This document shows positions 47,937-57,529 of a DNA stretch of 64,000 bases, in pieces. Below the pieces are notes generated by a model that was not told where the DNA came from, did not search any database, and worked only from the letters and a program-made list of their open reading frames with translations. Location of the stretch: the NCBI GenBank assembly GCA_029945425.1, contig JAQSDV010000007.1, forward strand, positions 342,325 to 406,324, in the 5' to 3' direction. Every line of letters begins with the position of its first letter. Position 1 is the first letter of the stretch. Origin of the DNA: a bacterium. GTDB lineage: Bacteria > Pseudomonadota > Alphaproteobacteria > Micavibrionales > UBA2020. A program made the position numbers and the translations under genes.

Positions 47937-50900
47937 CTAAATGCTGACAACCAGTTGCCCCGCCGCGACCATATCGTCTGCCGTGCCAAGGCCTGTAACG
48001 CCAGTGAGGGTAGCGACTTGCACCATTGATGATCCGCCGCCTGCGCCATCCGCATCCACGCTGAGGATTGTGTTACCACCGCTTTCACCGGTCAGCACAA
48101 AGTCAGTCAGCGCCATTGTTAGCGGGTCATAAGCCGCCAGCAATTGCGACAGGTCGATATGGTCGGCAGAAGCGGAAAAATCCCTGATCATATCAACAGC
48201 ATCAAAGGCTGTATTTTCAAGGAAGAGGAAAGTATCTTTTCCGCCGCCACCCCACAGGTGATCTGCGCCAAGGAACCCCGCAAGAACATCCTTGCCTTGA
48301 CCGCCAAAAATAACGTCATCACCGTAACTACCGATCAACGTATTGTTGCCCGACGTGCCGTTGATAGTGACCGCATTACCGCAGGCTTCCACGATTGCAT
48401 TCAGGTTGCCCGTTCCCAAAAGTATGAATTGTTCTATCGAGCTGCCAAAGCTGGTATAGCTTACATCTGCGTAGATCGTGTCATATCCGCTCTCCACTTG
48501 CTCCAGCGCCCAGTCACCGAAATGGTGGACGTAGTAAACATCGTCGCCGCCGCCGCCCATCAGATCCGCCGTACCGCCGCCGGATTCAAGCGTGTCATTG
48601 CCAGAGCCGGCATAAAGCCAATTGCCGTTTCCGTCACTGCCGCGCATATAGTTGTCAACGTCGTTGCTGCCAAACGCGCTGCCCGCTAGACTTCCGGTCA
48701 GGACGATATTTTCGACATCGGTGTAGGAGCCAAGACTGATACCCTCGACCATATTTTCGGCGAAAATCGTGTCGATACCCGCGCCGCCGTCGATCAGGTC
48801 ACCCGCCGAGCTGACGTGGAATACATCATCTCCGTCACCGCCCAGGATAATGTCGTTGCCACCCCGTCCATAGATGGTGTCATTCCCGCCAAGCGCCTCG
48901 ATATAATCCTGCGACGGCGTGCCATAAATTACATCATCCCCTTCCGTCGGTATGCCTGGTTCAAAGATATGCGACTGGATATAGGTCGCGTCATGTTCGG
49001 CGCCATCATCATAGACGATGCTGACCGTCTGGAACGAAGGATCGGCAAAGAAATAGGAAACAGTAAGCAAATCTTCTACACCGCCGTAACTGATGACGAG
49101 ATCATCATTGATGTGGAAGTATGTCGCGCCCGAGGCAAGAACGCCGTCGGCGAAACGAATAACATTCGTGCCTTCATTGTCTACAATATTGTCGTTGCCG
49201 TCGCCCTGCGCAAACAGGAATGTGTCATCACCTGAACCGCCCAGCAGTTCATCGTTGCCAAGGCCACCGTCAAGTGTGTCGTTTTCTTCGCCTCCGGTCA
49301 GTAAATCGTTGCCACTGCCGCCTGCCAGGGTGTCCTCGCCCCCGTTACCATGCAGGGAATCATTGCCGCCCTGCCCATTAACGAAGTCGCGGTAAACAGA
49401 GCCGTTAAAGATATTGTCGCCCTCCGTCAGGTTAACAAGGCCACTCAATGTCAGATGGGATGTGATGTAGGCTGTGTCATGCAACGTGCCATCCGCAAAG
49501 GAGACATATTCAATCAGCAATACAGGCTCAATGAAATAATATTCAAAGGCAATCGTGTTGCTGTCGCCATAGGTGACAAGAAGGTCAACGCCGTCCCGGA
49601 CATAGGTGACATCCGAAACAGCGACGCTGCCATCAAATGATACGGTGTCCGTGCCGTATAGGTCCCAAATACGATCGACGCCGTCACCCATGCTGAAAAC
49701 ATAGGTGTCGTCGCCGTCAAATCCCATCATCCAATCGTTACCGGCTCCGCCCACCAAAAGATCATTATCAGCTCCAAAGACGCCGCCGTCCAAAGTGTCG
49801 TCTCCGCTGCCGCCATAAAGCGTATCATCGCCTTGACCGCCACCGATCGCGTCGTTGCCGCCGCGTCCATCGACAGCCTCCGCATACATAAAATCAACCA
49901 AATAGTGATCATCTTCTTCGCTGAGCTGAAGTATACCAAGGTTCATATGAGCGATGACATAATCGACATCGTGAACGGTCCCATCGTCGAAAAGGATGCT
50001 GGAAACCGTGAACGTGTGGAATTCGAAATAGTTGCTGACGGTGACAGTATCGCCGCCGGTACCGTAGGCGATCGTCAGGCTATTGCCGAACCGCGTATAT
50101 GTTACCGTGTCGGGATCAATGCCCGCACCGAAGGAAACTGTGTCGTCATCATTTCCGTAGGCATTGATGACGTCGTGGCCATCTCCGGTATTGAAGACGT
50201 AAAGGTTGTCGCCATCACCACCGTCCAGCACGTCATCCCCTGCGCCGCCATTCAGCGTATCGTTTCCTCCCGCGGCAGAAAGCGTGTCATTACCCGCGCC
50301 CCCTTCCAGCGTATAAGGGCCATCGTAGCCATATACAGTATCGTTACCGCCCAATGCGCGGATATATACTTCCCCGAAGCTCGGGCTGTAGTAGTCGTCG
50401 CTTTCTGTCAGCGTGACAAACGAGGGCGTCAAATGCGACAAAATGTAACTCGCGTCATGCACCGTGCCGTCACTAAACGTCACCTGTGACAGCAGGCTGG
50501 AATCGGTCATGTAACCGGTGACGGTCAGGTGATCGGTCGAACCGCCGTAATTGATCGTGAGGTTGCCCAGGCCATCGTCGTGATAGGAAACGGAATCCGC
50601 TGTGATGCCGGCAGCAAAGGAAATTTTGTTCGCACCGCCCTCCTCGGAGATCACATCTTCCCGTCCGTCGCCGAAGGCGAAGAAGTATGTATCGTCACCA
50701 ATTCCGCCTATCAACAGGTCATCATCCGCGCCACCGACCAGCGTATCATTGCCGTCGCCGCCCAGCAGTGTGTCGTAACCACCGCGCCCATGTAACGTAT
50801 CATGCCCGGTAAGTCCGTCGAGCGTGTCATGCCCGGCAGCCCCGATGACCAGATCGTTGCCGGATGTCGCATAGGTCACGAGATGCGCCAGAATATAGGA

Positions 50901-52352
50901 AATATCGTGCACCGTGCCGTTCGCGTAGACAATTTCCTCGATCCCATCGGCGCCCGCGAAGAAATTCGTGATGTGTATCGTGTCGCCCTGCGTGCCGTAA
51001 CGGATAACGAGATCACCCGTCACTTGAGTATAGGTGGTGTTGACAGGCTTGGTGCCGCTGCTGGTAAAGACGATCCGGTCTGCGCCGCTCAGTTCCTGAA
51101 TGGTATCGTGGCCGTCCCCTTGCGCAAACCGGTAGGTATCATTGCCTTGCCAACCCATCAGCAGGTCGTCGCCTTTCTTGCCGGTGATGGTATTGTCCGC
51201 GTCGTTGCCAGTAATGGTATTGGCCACGCTATTGCCGACGAGGTCAAGCAAGGTCGAGCCTGTGTTCGACACATCGATGTTTTCGAGGTTATTCGCCAGC
51301 GTGAGCGTGGTGGCGGAGGCCGTCGCCGCGCTCCCATATAGCACTAGCGTATCGTTGCCCTCGCCGCTTTGCTCCTTTACTTTGTCTTCGATGAATATCT
51401 GCGTGCCATCGGAAATGATCTCGGAATGATACGTGTCGTCACCCGCTCCGCCCTCCAGCGTGTCTACGCCACCAGCCCCTGAAAGCGTATTGTGATGGCT
51501 ATTGCCCGTGATGACGTTGGCAAGCTCGTTCCCGATTCCGAGTGCATCCCCCGCCGCCTCTGTCAGTACAAGTTTTTCTACGTTTGTATCGAGAACATAA
51601 TAGGCTGTGCTGGCGCGCACCATATCAATGCCGCCGTCAAACTCTTCGATAATTGCGGAATAACTCCCTCCTTCATTCGCTGTCACAATATAGGTGTCAT
51701 TTCCCGCACCGCCTGCGAGCTGATCATAGCCGCCGCCGCCCGACAGGGTATTCGCGCCGCTATTACCCATGATGTAGTTGTCTGAAGCATTTCCTGCGCC
51801 GCTGAAATTGCCCGTGCCGGTCAGTACAAGGGTTTCGATCCCCTCACCCATGACCCATGACAGCTTGGCGTAAACCCAATCCGAATATCCACCTGTATCA
51901 ACCACCACATCGCCTGCATTGTCGACGTAAAAGGTATCTTCCCCCTCGCCGCCATCCATTACATCCGCCCCTCCGCGCCCGTCCAGCGTGTCATTGCCCG
52001 CGCCGCCGGAGAGGTGGTTGACGGAGGCATTGCCGGTGATTGTATTATCAAGGTCGTTGCCGGTCGCATTGAAAAGTCCGGCGCGGGAGAATTCAAGGTT
52101 CTCGATGTTGGCGAAGTTTGCCGCGCGCATATCAACGCCGATCGCCGCGCCGTCATTTGTAAATGCAATGCGCACGGTATCGTTGCCGCCCCATTCCGTC
52201 TCGACTGCCACATCATCCAGCCGGTCGAAAATATACAGGTCATTACCTTCCATGCCGATCAGCGTATCTGCGGCGCGGCGGCCATCAATGGTATCGTCGC
52301 CCGTGGTGCCTTCAAGCGTGTCTGCGTGCTGGGTGCCGGTGATGGTCGCCAT
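47937..52352 (-). CDS. second large RTX protein, probable type I secretion substrate
   Basis: The 1471-aa protein starts MATITGTQHADTLEGTTGDD and alternates RTX nonapeptide blocks (GGxGxDxLx) with about five ~110-residue haemolysin-related modules, each ending in a motif like FSDGTVHDASYILSHL. Its C-terminal ~70 residues (DLSQLLAAYDPL... to ...VAAGQLVVSI) resemble the end of the 2626-aa protein and look like the same secretion signal. It lacks a signal peptide. The sequence suggests a secreted calcium-binding protein; no catalytic domain was seen. Confidence 0.9.
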   Translation of the reverse strand: MATITGTQHADTLEGTTGDDTIDGRRAADTLIGMEGNDLYIFDRLDDVAVETEWGGNDTVRIAFTNDGAAIGVDMRAANFANIENLEFSRAGLFNATGNDLDNTITGNASVNHLSGGAGNDTLDGRGGADVMDGGEGEDTFYVDNAGDVVVDTGGYSDWVYAKLSWVMGEGIETLVLTGTGNFSGAGNASDNYIMGNSGANTLSGGGGYDQLAGGAGNDTYIVTANEGGSYSAIIEEFDGGIDMVRASTAYYVLDTNVEKLVLTEAAGDALGIGNELANVITGNSHHNTLSGAGGVDTLEGGAGDDTYHSEIISDGTQIFIEDKVKEQSGEGNDTLVLYGSAATASATTLTLANNLENIDVSNTGSTLLDLVGNSVANTITGNDADNTITGKKGDDLLMGWQGNDTYRFAQGDGHDTIQELSGADRIVFTSSGTKPVNTTYTQVTGDLVIRYGTQGDTIHITNFFAGADGIEEIVYANGTVHDISYILAHLVTYATSGNDLVIGAAGHDTLDGLTGHDTLHGRGGYDTLLGGDGNDTLVGGADDDLLIGGIGDDTYFFAFGDGREDVISEEGGANKISFAAGITADSVSYHDDGLGNLTINYGGSTDHLTVTGYMTDSSLLSQVTFSDGTVHDASYILSHLTPSFVTLTESDDYYSPSFGEVYIRALGGNDTVYGYDGPYTLEGGAGNDTLSAAGGNDTLNGGAGDDVLDGGDGDNLYVFNTGDGHDVINAYGNDDDTVSFGAGIDPDTVTYTRFGNSLTIAYGTGGDTVTVSNYFEFHTFTVSSILFDDGTVHDVDYVIAHMNLGILQLSEEDDHYLVDFMYAEAVDGRGGNDAIGGGQGDDTLYGGSGDDTLDGGVFGADNDLLVGGAGNDWMMGFDGDDTYVFSMGDGVDRIWDLYGTDTVSFDGSVAVSDVTYVRDGVDLLVTYGDSNTIAFEYYFIEPVLLIEYVSFADGTLHDTAYITSHLTLSGLVNLTEGDNIFNGSVYRDFVNGQGGNDSLHGNGGEDTLAGGSGNDLLTGGEENDTLDGGLGNDELLGGSGDDTFLFAQGDGNDNIVDNEGTNVIRFADGVLASGATYFHINDDLVISYGGVEDLLTVSYFFADPSFQTVSIVYDDGAEHDATYIQSHIFEPGIPTEGDDVIYGTPSQDYIEALGGNDTIYGRGGNDIILGGDGDDVFHVSSAGDLIDGGAGIDTIFAENMVEGISLGSYTDVENIVLTGSLAGSAFGSNDVDNYMRGSDGNGNWLYAGSGNDTLESGGGTADLMGGGGDDVYYVHHFGDWALEQVESGYDTIYADVSYTSFGSSIEQFILLGTGNLNAIVEACGNAVTINGTSGNNTLIGSYGDDVIFGGQGKDVLAGFLGADHLWGGGGKDTFLFLENTAFDAVDMIRDFSASADHIDLSQLLAAYDPLTMALTDFVLTGESGGNTILSVDADGAGGGSSMVQVATLTGVTGLGTADDMVAAGQLVVSI

Positions 52353-52494
52353 GGTGAAATCCTTTTTGCTGATGAAAGTCAGGACACGACTTTACGTTGC
52401 GCCGTGCCCCTTTGCGTACTCCCCCGATGGGTAGGTTTTTCGACTTTGCTTTTAATTCTTGATTAATGTTCTCTGTTTGTTCTAAAATAGAAAG

Positions 52495-53313
52495 ATGGAT
52501 GTTCAGGAAAAACTGTCGGTACTGGCGGATGCTGCCAAATATGATGCCTCCTGCTCCTCCAGCGGGTCCAAAAAAACGCGTCCGGGCAAGGGGTTAGGAT
52601 CAACGGAAGGCGGCGGGATCTGCCACAGTTATACGCCGGATGGCCGCTGCATTTCGCTACTAAAAATCCTGCTGACCAATCATTGCATCTTCGATTGCAA
52701 GTACTGCATCAACCGCGTGTCCAGTGACGTCAAGCGGGCGCGATTTACGGTGGATGAGGTTGTTAAACTGACGCTGGATTTTTACCGCCGCAATTATATC
52801 GAAGGCTTGTTCCTCAGCTCCGGCATCATCCGCGATTCCGATTATACGATGGAGCAGTTGATCGAGGTGGCGCGGGTCTTGCGGCAGGATCATTCATTTC
52901 GCGGCTATATCCACCTGAAAACCATTCCCGGCGCTGCGGATGAACTGGTGCAAAAGGCGGGATTGTATGCTGACCGCCTGAGCGTGAACATCGAACTGCC
53001 CACGCCCGCCGACCTGCAAAAACTTGCGCCGGAGAAAAACCGCCCGCAGCTGGAAAACAACATGCAGCAGATCGAGGTGAAGGCGCAGGAGATAAAGGAA
53101 GACAGGAAAAAAGGCCTGAAATCCGTCCCCGTCTACGCGCCCGTCGGCCAGAGCACGCAGATGATCATCGGCGCAATGCCCACGTCCGACCGTGAAATTC
53201 TGCTGACCTCGACCACGCTCTATAGCAAGTTCCGTCTGCGCCGTGTTTATTACTCAGCCTTCAGCCCCATTCCGCATGCCGATGCGCGGCTGCCGGGTAA
53301 AAGTCGCCGCTGA
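52495..53313 (+). CDS. putative DNA repair radical SAM protein, N-terminal part (frameshifted)
   Basis: This 272-aa piece matches the N-terminal two-thirds of the radical SAM protein usually encoded with UdgX. It has the cluster motif CIFDCKYC (CxxxCxxC), the GGGICHSYTPDGRCISLLKILLTNHC start, and YYSAFSPIPHADARLP near the end. The expected continuation lies in another frame, so a one-base change in the AAAA run at 53299-53302 has split the gene. The stop (TGA) overlaps the next ATG (TGATG). Confidence 0.85.
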   Translation: MDVQEKLSVLADAAKYDASCSSSGSKKTRPGKGLGSTEGGGICHSYTPDGRCISLLKILLTNHCIFDCKYCINRVSSDVKRARFTVDEVVKLTLDFYRRNYIEGLFLSSGIIRDSDYTMEQLIEVARVLRQDHSFRGYIHLKTIPGAADELVQKAGLYADRLSVNIELPTPADLQKLAPEKNRPQLENNMQQIEVKAQEIKEDRKKGLKSVPVYAPVGQSTQMIIGAMPTSDREILLTSTTLYSKFRLRRVYYSAFSPIPHADARLPGKSRR

Positions 53314-53714
53314 TGCGCGAACACCGGCTTTATCAGGCCGACTGGCTACTTCGTTTTTACAAATTCGACGTAGCTGATATCACGTCCGCGTCGCATCCCG
53401 ATCTTTCCATCGACATGGACCCGAAAAGCGCCTGGGCATTGCGCAATCCAGCCTATTTTCCGCTCGATGTGAACAAAGCCAGCCGCGAAGAGCTGCTGCG
53501 CGTGCCGGGCTTTGGCGTGACATCGGTCGACAAGATGATCGCGATCCGCCGTCATGCGCGCCTGCGCGTGAGCGACCTTGTGCTGTTAAGGGTCGCTTTT
53601 AACCGCGCCAAGCATTTCATCATCACCGCCGATTACAAACCGCCTGTTTTTTCGGAAGGAAAGCTGCTCGCCCAGTTCACGCCCCAGTCGGCACAACTAT
53701 CGTTATTACTATGA
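53313..53714 (+). CDS. putative DNA repair radical SAM protein, C-terminal part (frameshifted)
   Basis: The 133-aa frame begins MREHRLYQADWLLRFYKF, which in full-length relatives follows directly after the SPIP...ARLP segment. It holds the C-terminal helix-hairpin-helix region (FPLDVNKASREELLRVPGFGVTSVDKMI), a DNA-binding fold. Either a true disruption or a base-call error at the A-run explains the split; translational coupling through TGATG could still give two pieces. It overlaps the udgX-type gene by 4 bp. Confidence 0.8.
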   Translation: MREHRLYQADWLLRFYKFDVADITSASHPDLSIDMDPKSAWALRNPAYFPLDVNKASREELLRVPGFGVTSVDKMIAIRRHARLRVSDLVLLRVAFNRAKHFIITADYKPPVFSEGKLLAQFTPQSAQLSLLL

Positions 53715-55087
53715 TCTGCGTCGCGGCGGAAAATTTCGATGAATGGCGCAAGGCGGCGCGCAATTTACTGGCGGCGGGACGCGCACCTGAACAGGTCGGG
53801 TGGGATGGCAATGGCGGCTTGTTCGCGGAAAGCGACAACACGGCATCCACCACTGCTTCGCCCGCAAAGGTGCCCGCAGATTTCGTGACTCTGGCGACAC
53901 GCACCGCCTGCCATCGCGATCCGGAAAAATGGGCGCTCCTCTACCGCGCCTTATGGCGGCTGTCGCATGGTGAGCCATATTTGCTGAAAATGGCGACCGA
54001 CCCGCTGATCCACCGCCTGCGCCGCATGGACGGCGAAATCCGCCGTGACGCGCACAAAACAAAGGCCTTCGTGCGTTTCCGCCTTTTGCAGGAAAACGGG
54101 GAGAACCATTATGTTGCCTGGCACCGTCCCGATCATACAGTATTGCCGCTGGTCGCCGGATTTTTCCAGCGGCGCTTTGCCGTCATGAGATGGAGCATCG
54201 TCACGCCCGACCAGTCTTTGGCATGGGATGGAGAAGCTTTGCGCTGGGGGCCGGGCCTGCCCGCATCGGAAGTCGCGCATGAGGACAAGTTCGAAGATGT
54301 CTGGCGCACCTACTACCGCGCCACTTTCAACCCCGCGCGCATCAAGATCAAAATGATGAAGCAGGAAATGCCCGTGCGCCATTGGGCGACGCTGCCCGAA
54401 ACCCACATCATCCCCGATTTGCTGGCGGAGGCCGAAACGCGGGTGGGTAAGATGATCGGCGCGATGGAGGGCGACCGCGAGACCGCCGAAAATTATTTTC
54501 CGTCTGTGCCCGATTACCCGTCGCTACGGAGCGCCGCCGCCGGATGCCGCGCATGCGGGCTTTGCGGGCCTGCGACACAAACGGTTTTCGGCGAGGGAAA
54601 TCTGGATGCCCGCATCATGCTGGTCGGTGAACAGCCGGGGGACGAAGAAGATTTACGCGGCAGGCCCTTTATTGGCCCTGCGGGACAATTGCTGATGGAA
54701 TTGCTGCAAAAAACCGGCCTGTCGCGCGAGGAATTATATGTGACGAACGCGGTCAAGCATTTCCGCTTCGTCCAGCGGGGCAAGAAAAGAATCCACCAGC
54801 CCCCTGATGCCTGTAACGTCATCGCCTGCAAGCCGTGGCTGCAAACGGAAATTAAACTGGTGCGGCCGAAGGTCATTGTGGCTCTCGGGGCGACAGCGGG
54901 GCGTGCGTTGGTACATCATGGATTTACCCTGAAACACGACCAGCATAAAGATTTGTTTTTCGACGGCATACCCGTTTATGCGACCTGGCACCCGTCGGCC
55001 GCGCTGCGCGCGACGCAGCCGCAGCCGCGCGCCGATATCGAACACCATATTTTAGAAACGCTGAAACGCGCTATGGGGTTTCGTTGA
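53711..55087 (+). CDS. UdgX family uracil-DNA binding protein with N-terminal DUF4130
   Basis: The 458-aa protein has a DUF4130 domain (residues 1 to about 240) and a C-terminal UdgX domain with GEQPGDEEDLRGRPFIGPAG, the family-specific KKRIHQ loop that supplies the DNA-linking His, and WHPSAALRA. UdgX binds uracil in DNA and forms a covalent complex, protecting or marking the site for repair. The start overlaps the radical SAM C-terminal frame (ATGA). The pairing of the two genes is a conserved association. Confidence 0.92.
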   Translation: MICVAAENFDEWRKAARNLLAAGRAPEQVGWDGNGGLFAESDNTASTTASPAKVPADFVTLATRTACHRDPEKWALLYRALWRLSHGEPYLLKMATDPLIHRLRRMDGEIRRDAHKTKAFVRFRLLQENGENHYVAWHRPDHTVLPLVAGFFQRRFAVMRWSIVTPDQSLAWDGEALRWGPGLPASEVAHEDKFEDVWRTYYRATFNPARIKIKMMKQEMPVRHWATLPETHIIPDLLAEAETRVGKMIGAMEGDRETAENYFPSVPDYPSLRSAAAGCRACGLCGPATQTVFGEGNLDARIMLVGEQPGDEEDLRGRPFIGPAGQLLMELLQKTGLSREELYVTNAVKHFRFVQRGKKRIHQPPDACNVIACKPWLQTEIKLVRPKVIVALGATAGRALVHHGFTLKHDQHKDLFFDGIPVYATWHPSAALRATQPQPRADIEHHILETLKRAMGFR

Positions 55088-55097
55088 CGGATGATCG

Positions 55098-56384
55098 TTA
55101 CTCGTGCAACAGGTGCAGGTTACGCAGCAGAACACTGCCTTTGCCATCGATCACAAGGACAACCTTTATCTGTTCAGCAACATCGCCTGGCTTGATCGCG
55201 AAACTACCCGTGACCGTTTTCCAGCCCTGCCCCGCCGTCACGCTACCATCTATTGCATCACGCCCGAACACATAGCCTGTTTTACCGCCCGCAAGCAGCA
55301 CATGAAACTCAATATGCGCCACGCCGTTCAGGGCTTCCGCGTTGATTTCTGCCGTGTAACGCAGTTGCGCGTTAGCAAAGTCTGGCGGTGTTATTTTCAC
55401 CAATGCCAGTTGCACGATGGCAGATAAGCTCGCGGTGATCCGCCGCACCCCGTCCGGCTCATCTTTAATGACGACATCTTTACCTGTATCTGCTGCCCGC
55501 GTAAGCGCGATTTCGGTTTGCGCGTCAGCCCTTGCGGCCACCTTCGCCTTCGCGTCAGGAGCTTCGGCGGCGGGCGCGCTATCGGCGGCACGGGCACGGG
55601 CGGGCGCGGCATCGCTTTCGGCTGCTGGCCCACCGGCGGTGGGCGCGGCGGGAGAAGCTGGCGCGGAAACGGCTGGCATATCCTGCCTCTGTGATTCCTG
55701 CGGCACCAGCTCCTTCACTGACATATTAGATGCCATGGCGGGCGTTTCATGCGTTTCCGCATCATCGACAAACCGCTGAAGCCACGCGACCTCCTCCGGC
55801 CCCCATAAATAAGCGGGCGCAGGGGCATCTGCACGACTGCGGATACGGGTGCCGTAACCGGGCGCAAGATTGGTTTTCCCCCCAGTATTCTCGAGTACTG
55901 CACCGCCTTCGGAGAGATAGACCCAGGTAATGCCGTTGCGGCGGGCACCTATCAGCTTTGTGCCGCGAATGCCAATCGTGCCGTAATCGATGTTCAGTTT
56001 GACATCGGGCTTTGAGCTTTTGTCCAGCGCGCCGCCCGTGTAGGAAAAAGCGGCTTCGAATATATCAAGCGCGGCCTTGTTGCCGGTTTTTTTGTCCGGA
56101 TTGAACACATATTCATCGATGACAAGCTTTCCCTTACCGGTCATGACAAGTTCAGCGCCGTCGGCAAAGCTGAATATCGCGCGCGCACCGGCATCTGTTT
56201 CGATGACATCATCAATGGCAATCTCCGCGCCCGCGGCTATGGGCTGCGGTGCTACCCCCGTATGGGTGAGGCGCGCGGTGCCGGTCAACGTCTTCACCAT
56301 CCCCACGCCATCCCCTGCCTGCGCGTGCAGGGGCCACAGCGCAAACACGGCAAACACCGCAGCGAACGACCGAATCTGCATCAT
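55098..56384 (-). CDS. FecR domain protein, secreted
   Basis: The 428-aa protein has a signal peptide (MMQIRSFAAVFAVFALWPLHAQA) followed by a FecR domain (about 30-165; GAEIAIDDVIETDAGARAIFSFADGAELVM, IGIRGTKL). A long Ala/Pro-rich linker (about 200-290) and a C-terminal beta-rich domain follow. It is probably periplasmic or surface-exposed, and not a sigma regulator, because no cytoplasmic or membrane part is present. The start at 56384 has AGGGAG upstream; a longer frame to 56531 is rejected. Confidence 0.83.
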   Translation of the reverse strand: MMQIRSFAAVFAVFALWPLHAQAGDGVGMVKTLTGTARLTHTGVAPQPIAAGAEIAIDDVIETDAGARAIFSFADGAELVMTGKGKLVIDEYVFNPDKKTGNKAALDIFEAAFSYTGGALDKSSKPDVKLNIDYGTIGIRGTKLIGARRNGITWVYLSEGGAVLENTGGKTNLAPGYGTRIRSRADAPAPAYLWGPEEVAWLQRFVDDAETHETPAMASNMSVKELVPQESQRQDMPAVSAPASPAAPTAGGPAAESDAAPARARAADSAPAAEAPDAKAKVAARADAQTEIALTRAADTGKDVVIKDEPDGVRRITASLSAIVQLALVKITPPDFANAQLRYTAEINAEALNGVAHIEFHVLLAGGKTGYVFGRDAIDGSVTAGQGWKTVTGSFAIKPGDVAEQIKVVLVIDGKGSVLLRNLHLLHE

Positions 56385-57078
56385 CTGTGTAACTCCCTGA
56401 CCGTGTAAAATGCCCGTCAATGTCATCACAGTCCTTGGCGCGCCGCAACCGGATTCGCGCTTTTGCAGGTGTGCATGCGCGGTCAGGAGCGCCGCCCACG
56501 CAGTTTTCGCACCCAAAAACAGTGCCCGCAAATGCAGTAAATGGCGGTGTTTACCGACAATCGGGAAGACTGCTTTTGTCAGCGATCACGCTGCTCGCGC
56601 GTCATTACTTACAACTTGCTTCCAACAGGCGCTTATCATCGCGGCGCACTAAAAACGTGGATACTTTGCGAAATAGCGCGCCTGTGGATATGTTAAAAAA
56701 TACGCTGTTAGTTCAAGCTGATGCGCTACAAGCTTCAGAATGTAAATACGCGCAAAACCCTGCAAATGACGTATCCAAATGCATCGGCGCGCATCAACGG
56801 CACGGGTGATGCGCGGGTGTTTTTGTTGCGCCGCCATGTACCCTCGCGCCTGTCGCGCACAAATGATTTGAGTCAAAAACACCGTCATTTACGGCCTCAA
56901 CGCATATTGGACATAATGACAATATGCGAAAACCCTTTGGCAAAACGCGCGCGGCGTGAGATAAGATTCATCACGCGCGGTGCGATGTGTTGTGCAAACG
57001 ATACTAGCCACGCTGCGTAAAACAGCATAGAATTACGCTTAACACCCCTATAAACCCTAATGAAGAGAGACAAACAAC
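56385..57078. other. 694-bp intergenic region
   Basis: Both strands carry only short frames without recognisable products. The region is rich in GCGC steps and has a CAAATGATTTG palindrome near 56865. It must hold the promoter of the HU-like gene; no RNA gene is evident. Confidence 0.4.
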
Positions 57079-57447
57079 ATGGCTAAGAAAAAAGCATCTG
57101 CGAAAAAAGCAGCTCCCGCAGCACTCACCCCCGTCAAGCAAACGCTGACGAAATCGGGCCTCGTGAACCTGCTCGCTGAACAGAACGAACTGAGCCGCAA
57201 ACAAGCTGCTGGCGTTCTCGCGACCCTCGAAAACACCCTGCTGGGTTCCGTTCATCCCAAAGGCGCTGGCACGTTCATCCTGCCCGGCCTGATGAAAGTC
57301 ACCCTGCGCAAAGTTCCCGCTCGCAAAGCAGGCACCCTGATCCGTAACCCCGCCACGGGCGAAATGATGAAAGCAGCTGCGAAGCCCGCTTCCGTCCGCG
57401 TGAAAATCCGCCCCCTGAAAAAACTGAAGTCGGCGGCTATCGGCTAA
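57079..57447 (+). CDS. HU-family DNA-binding protein
   Basis: This 122-aa protein has a lysine/alanine-rich N-terminal tail (AKKKASAKKAAPAA), then the HU/IHF fold: LTKSGLVNLLAEQNELSRKQAAGVLATLENTL, and the arm region RNPATGEMMKAAAKPASVRVKI. It would bend or coat DNA; the basic tail recalls histone-like extensions. It is followed by a strong intrinsic terminator and forms a single-gene unit with a codon bias towards C-ending codons, as in highly expressed genes. Confidence 0.9.
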   Translation: MAKKKASAKKAAPAALTPVKQTLTKSGLVNLLAEQNELSRKQAAGVLATLENTLLGSVHPKGAGTFILPGLMKVTLRKVPARKAGTLIRNPATGEMMKAAAKPASVRVKIRPLKKLKSAAIG

Positions 57448-57483
57448 TTATTCAAGCTGACCTTCGGGTTAGAGAGAAAAAGA

Positions 57484-57514
57484 AAAACCCCGCAGTTTCT
57501 GCGGGGTTTTTTTT
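57484..57514 (+). terminator. intrinsic terminator after the HU-like gene
   Basis: CCCCGCA (57488-57494), a 5-nt loop and TGCGGGG (57500-57506) form a GC-rich hairpin followed by eight T. The preceding A-run could also serve the convergent SIS gene on the minus strand, so it may be bidirectional. Confidence 0.92.
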
Positions 57515-57529
57515 GTGCCTTTTCAGACG

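Noticed and set aside
53311..53313. In-frame TGA read as selenocysteine, since selD is present
   Set aside because: The homologous continuation is in a different frame and no selA, selB or SECIS-like hairpin was seen.
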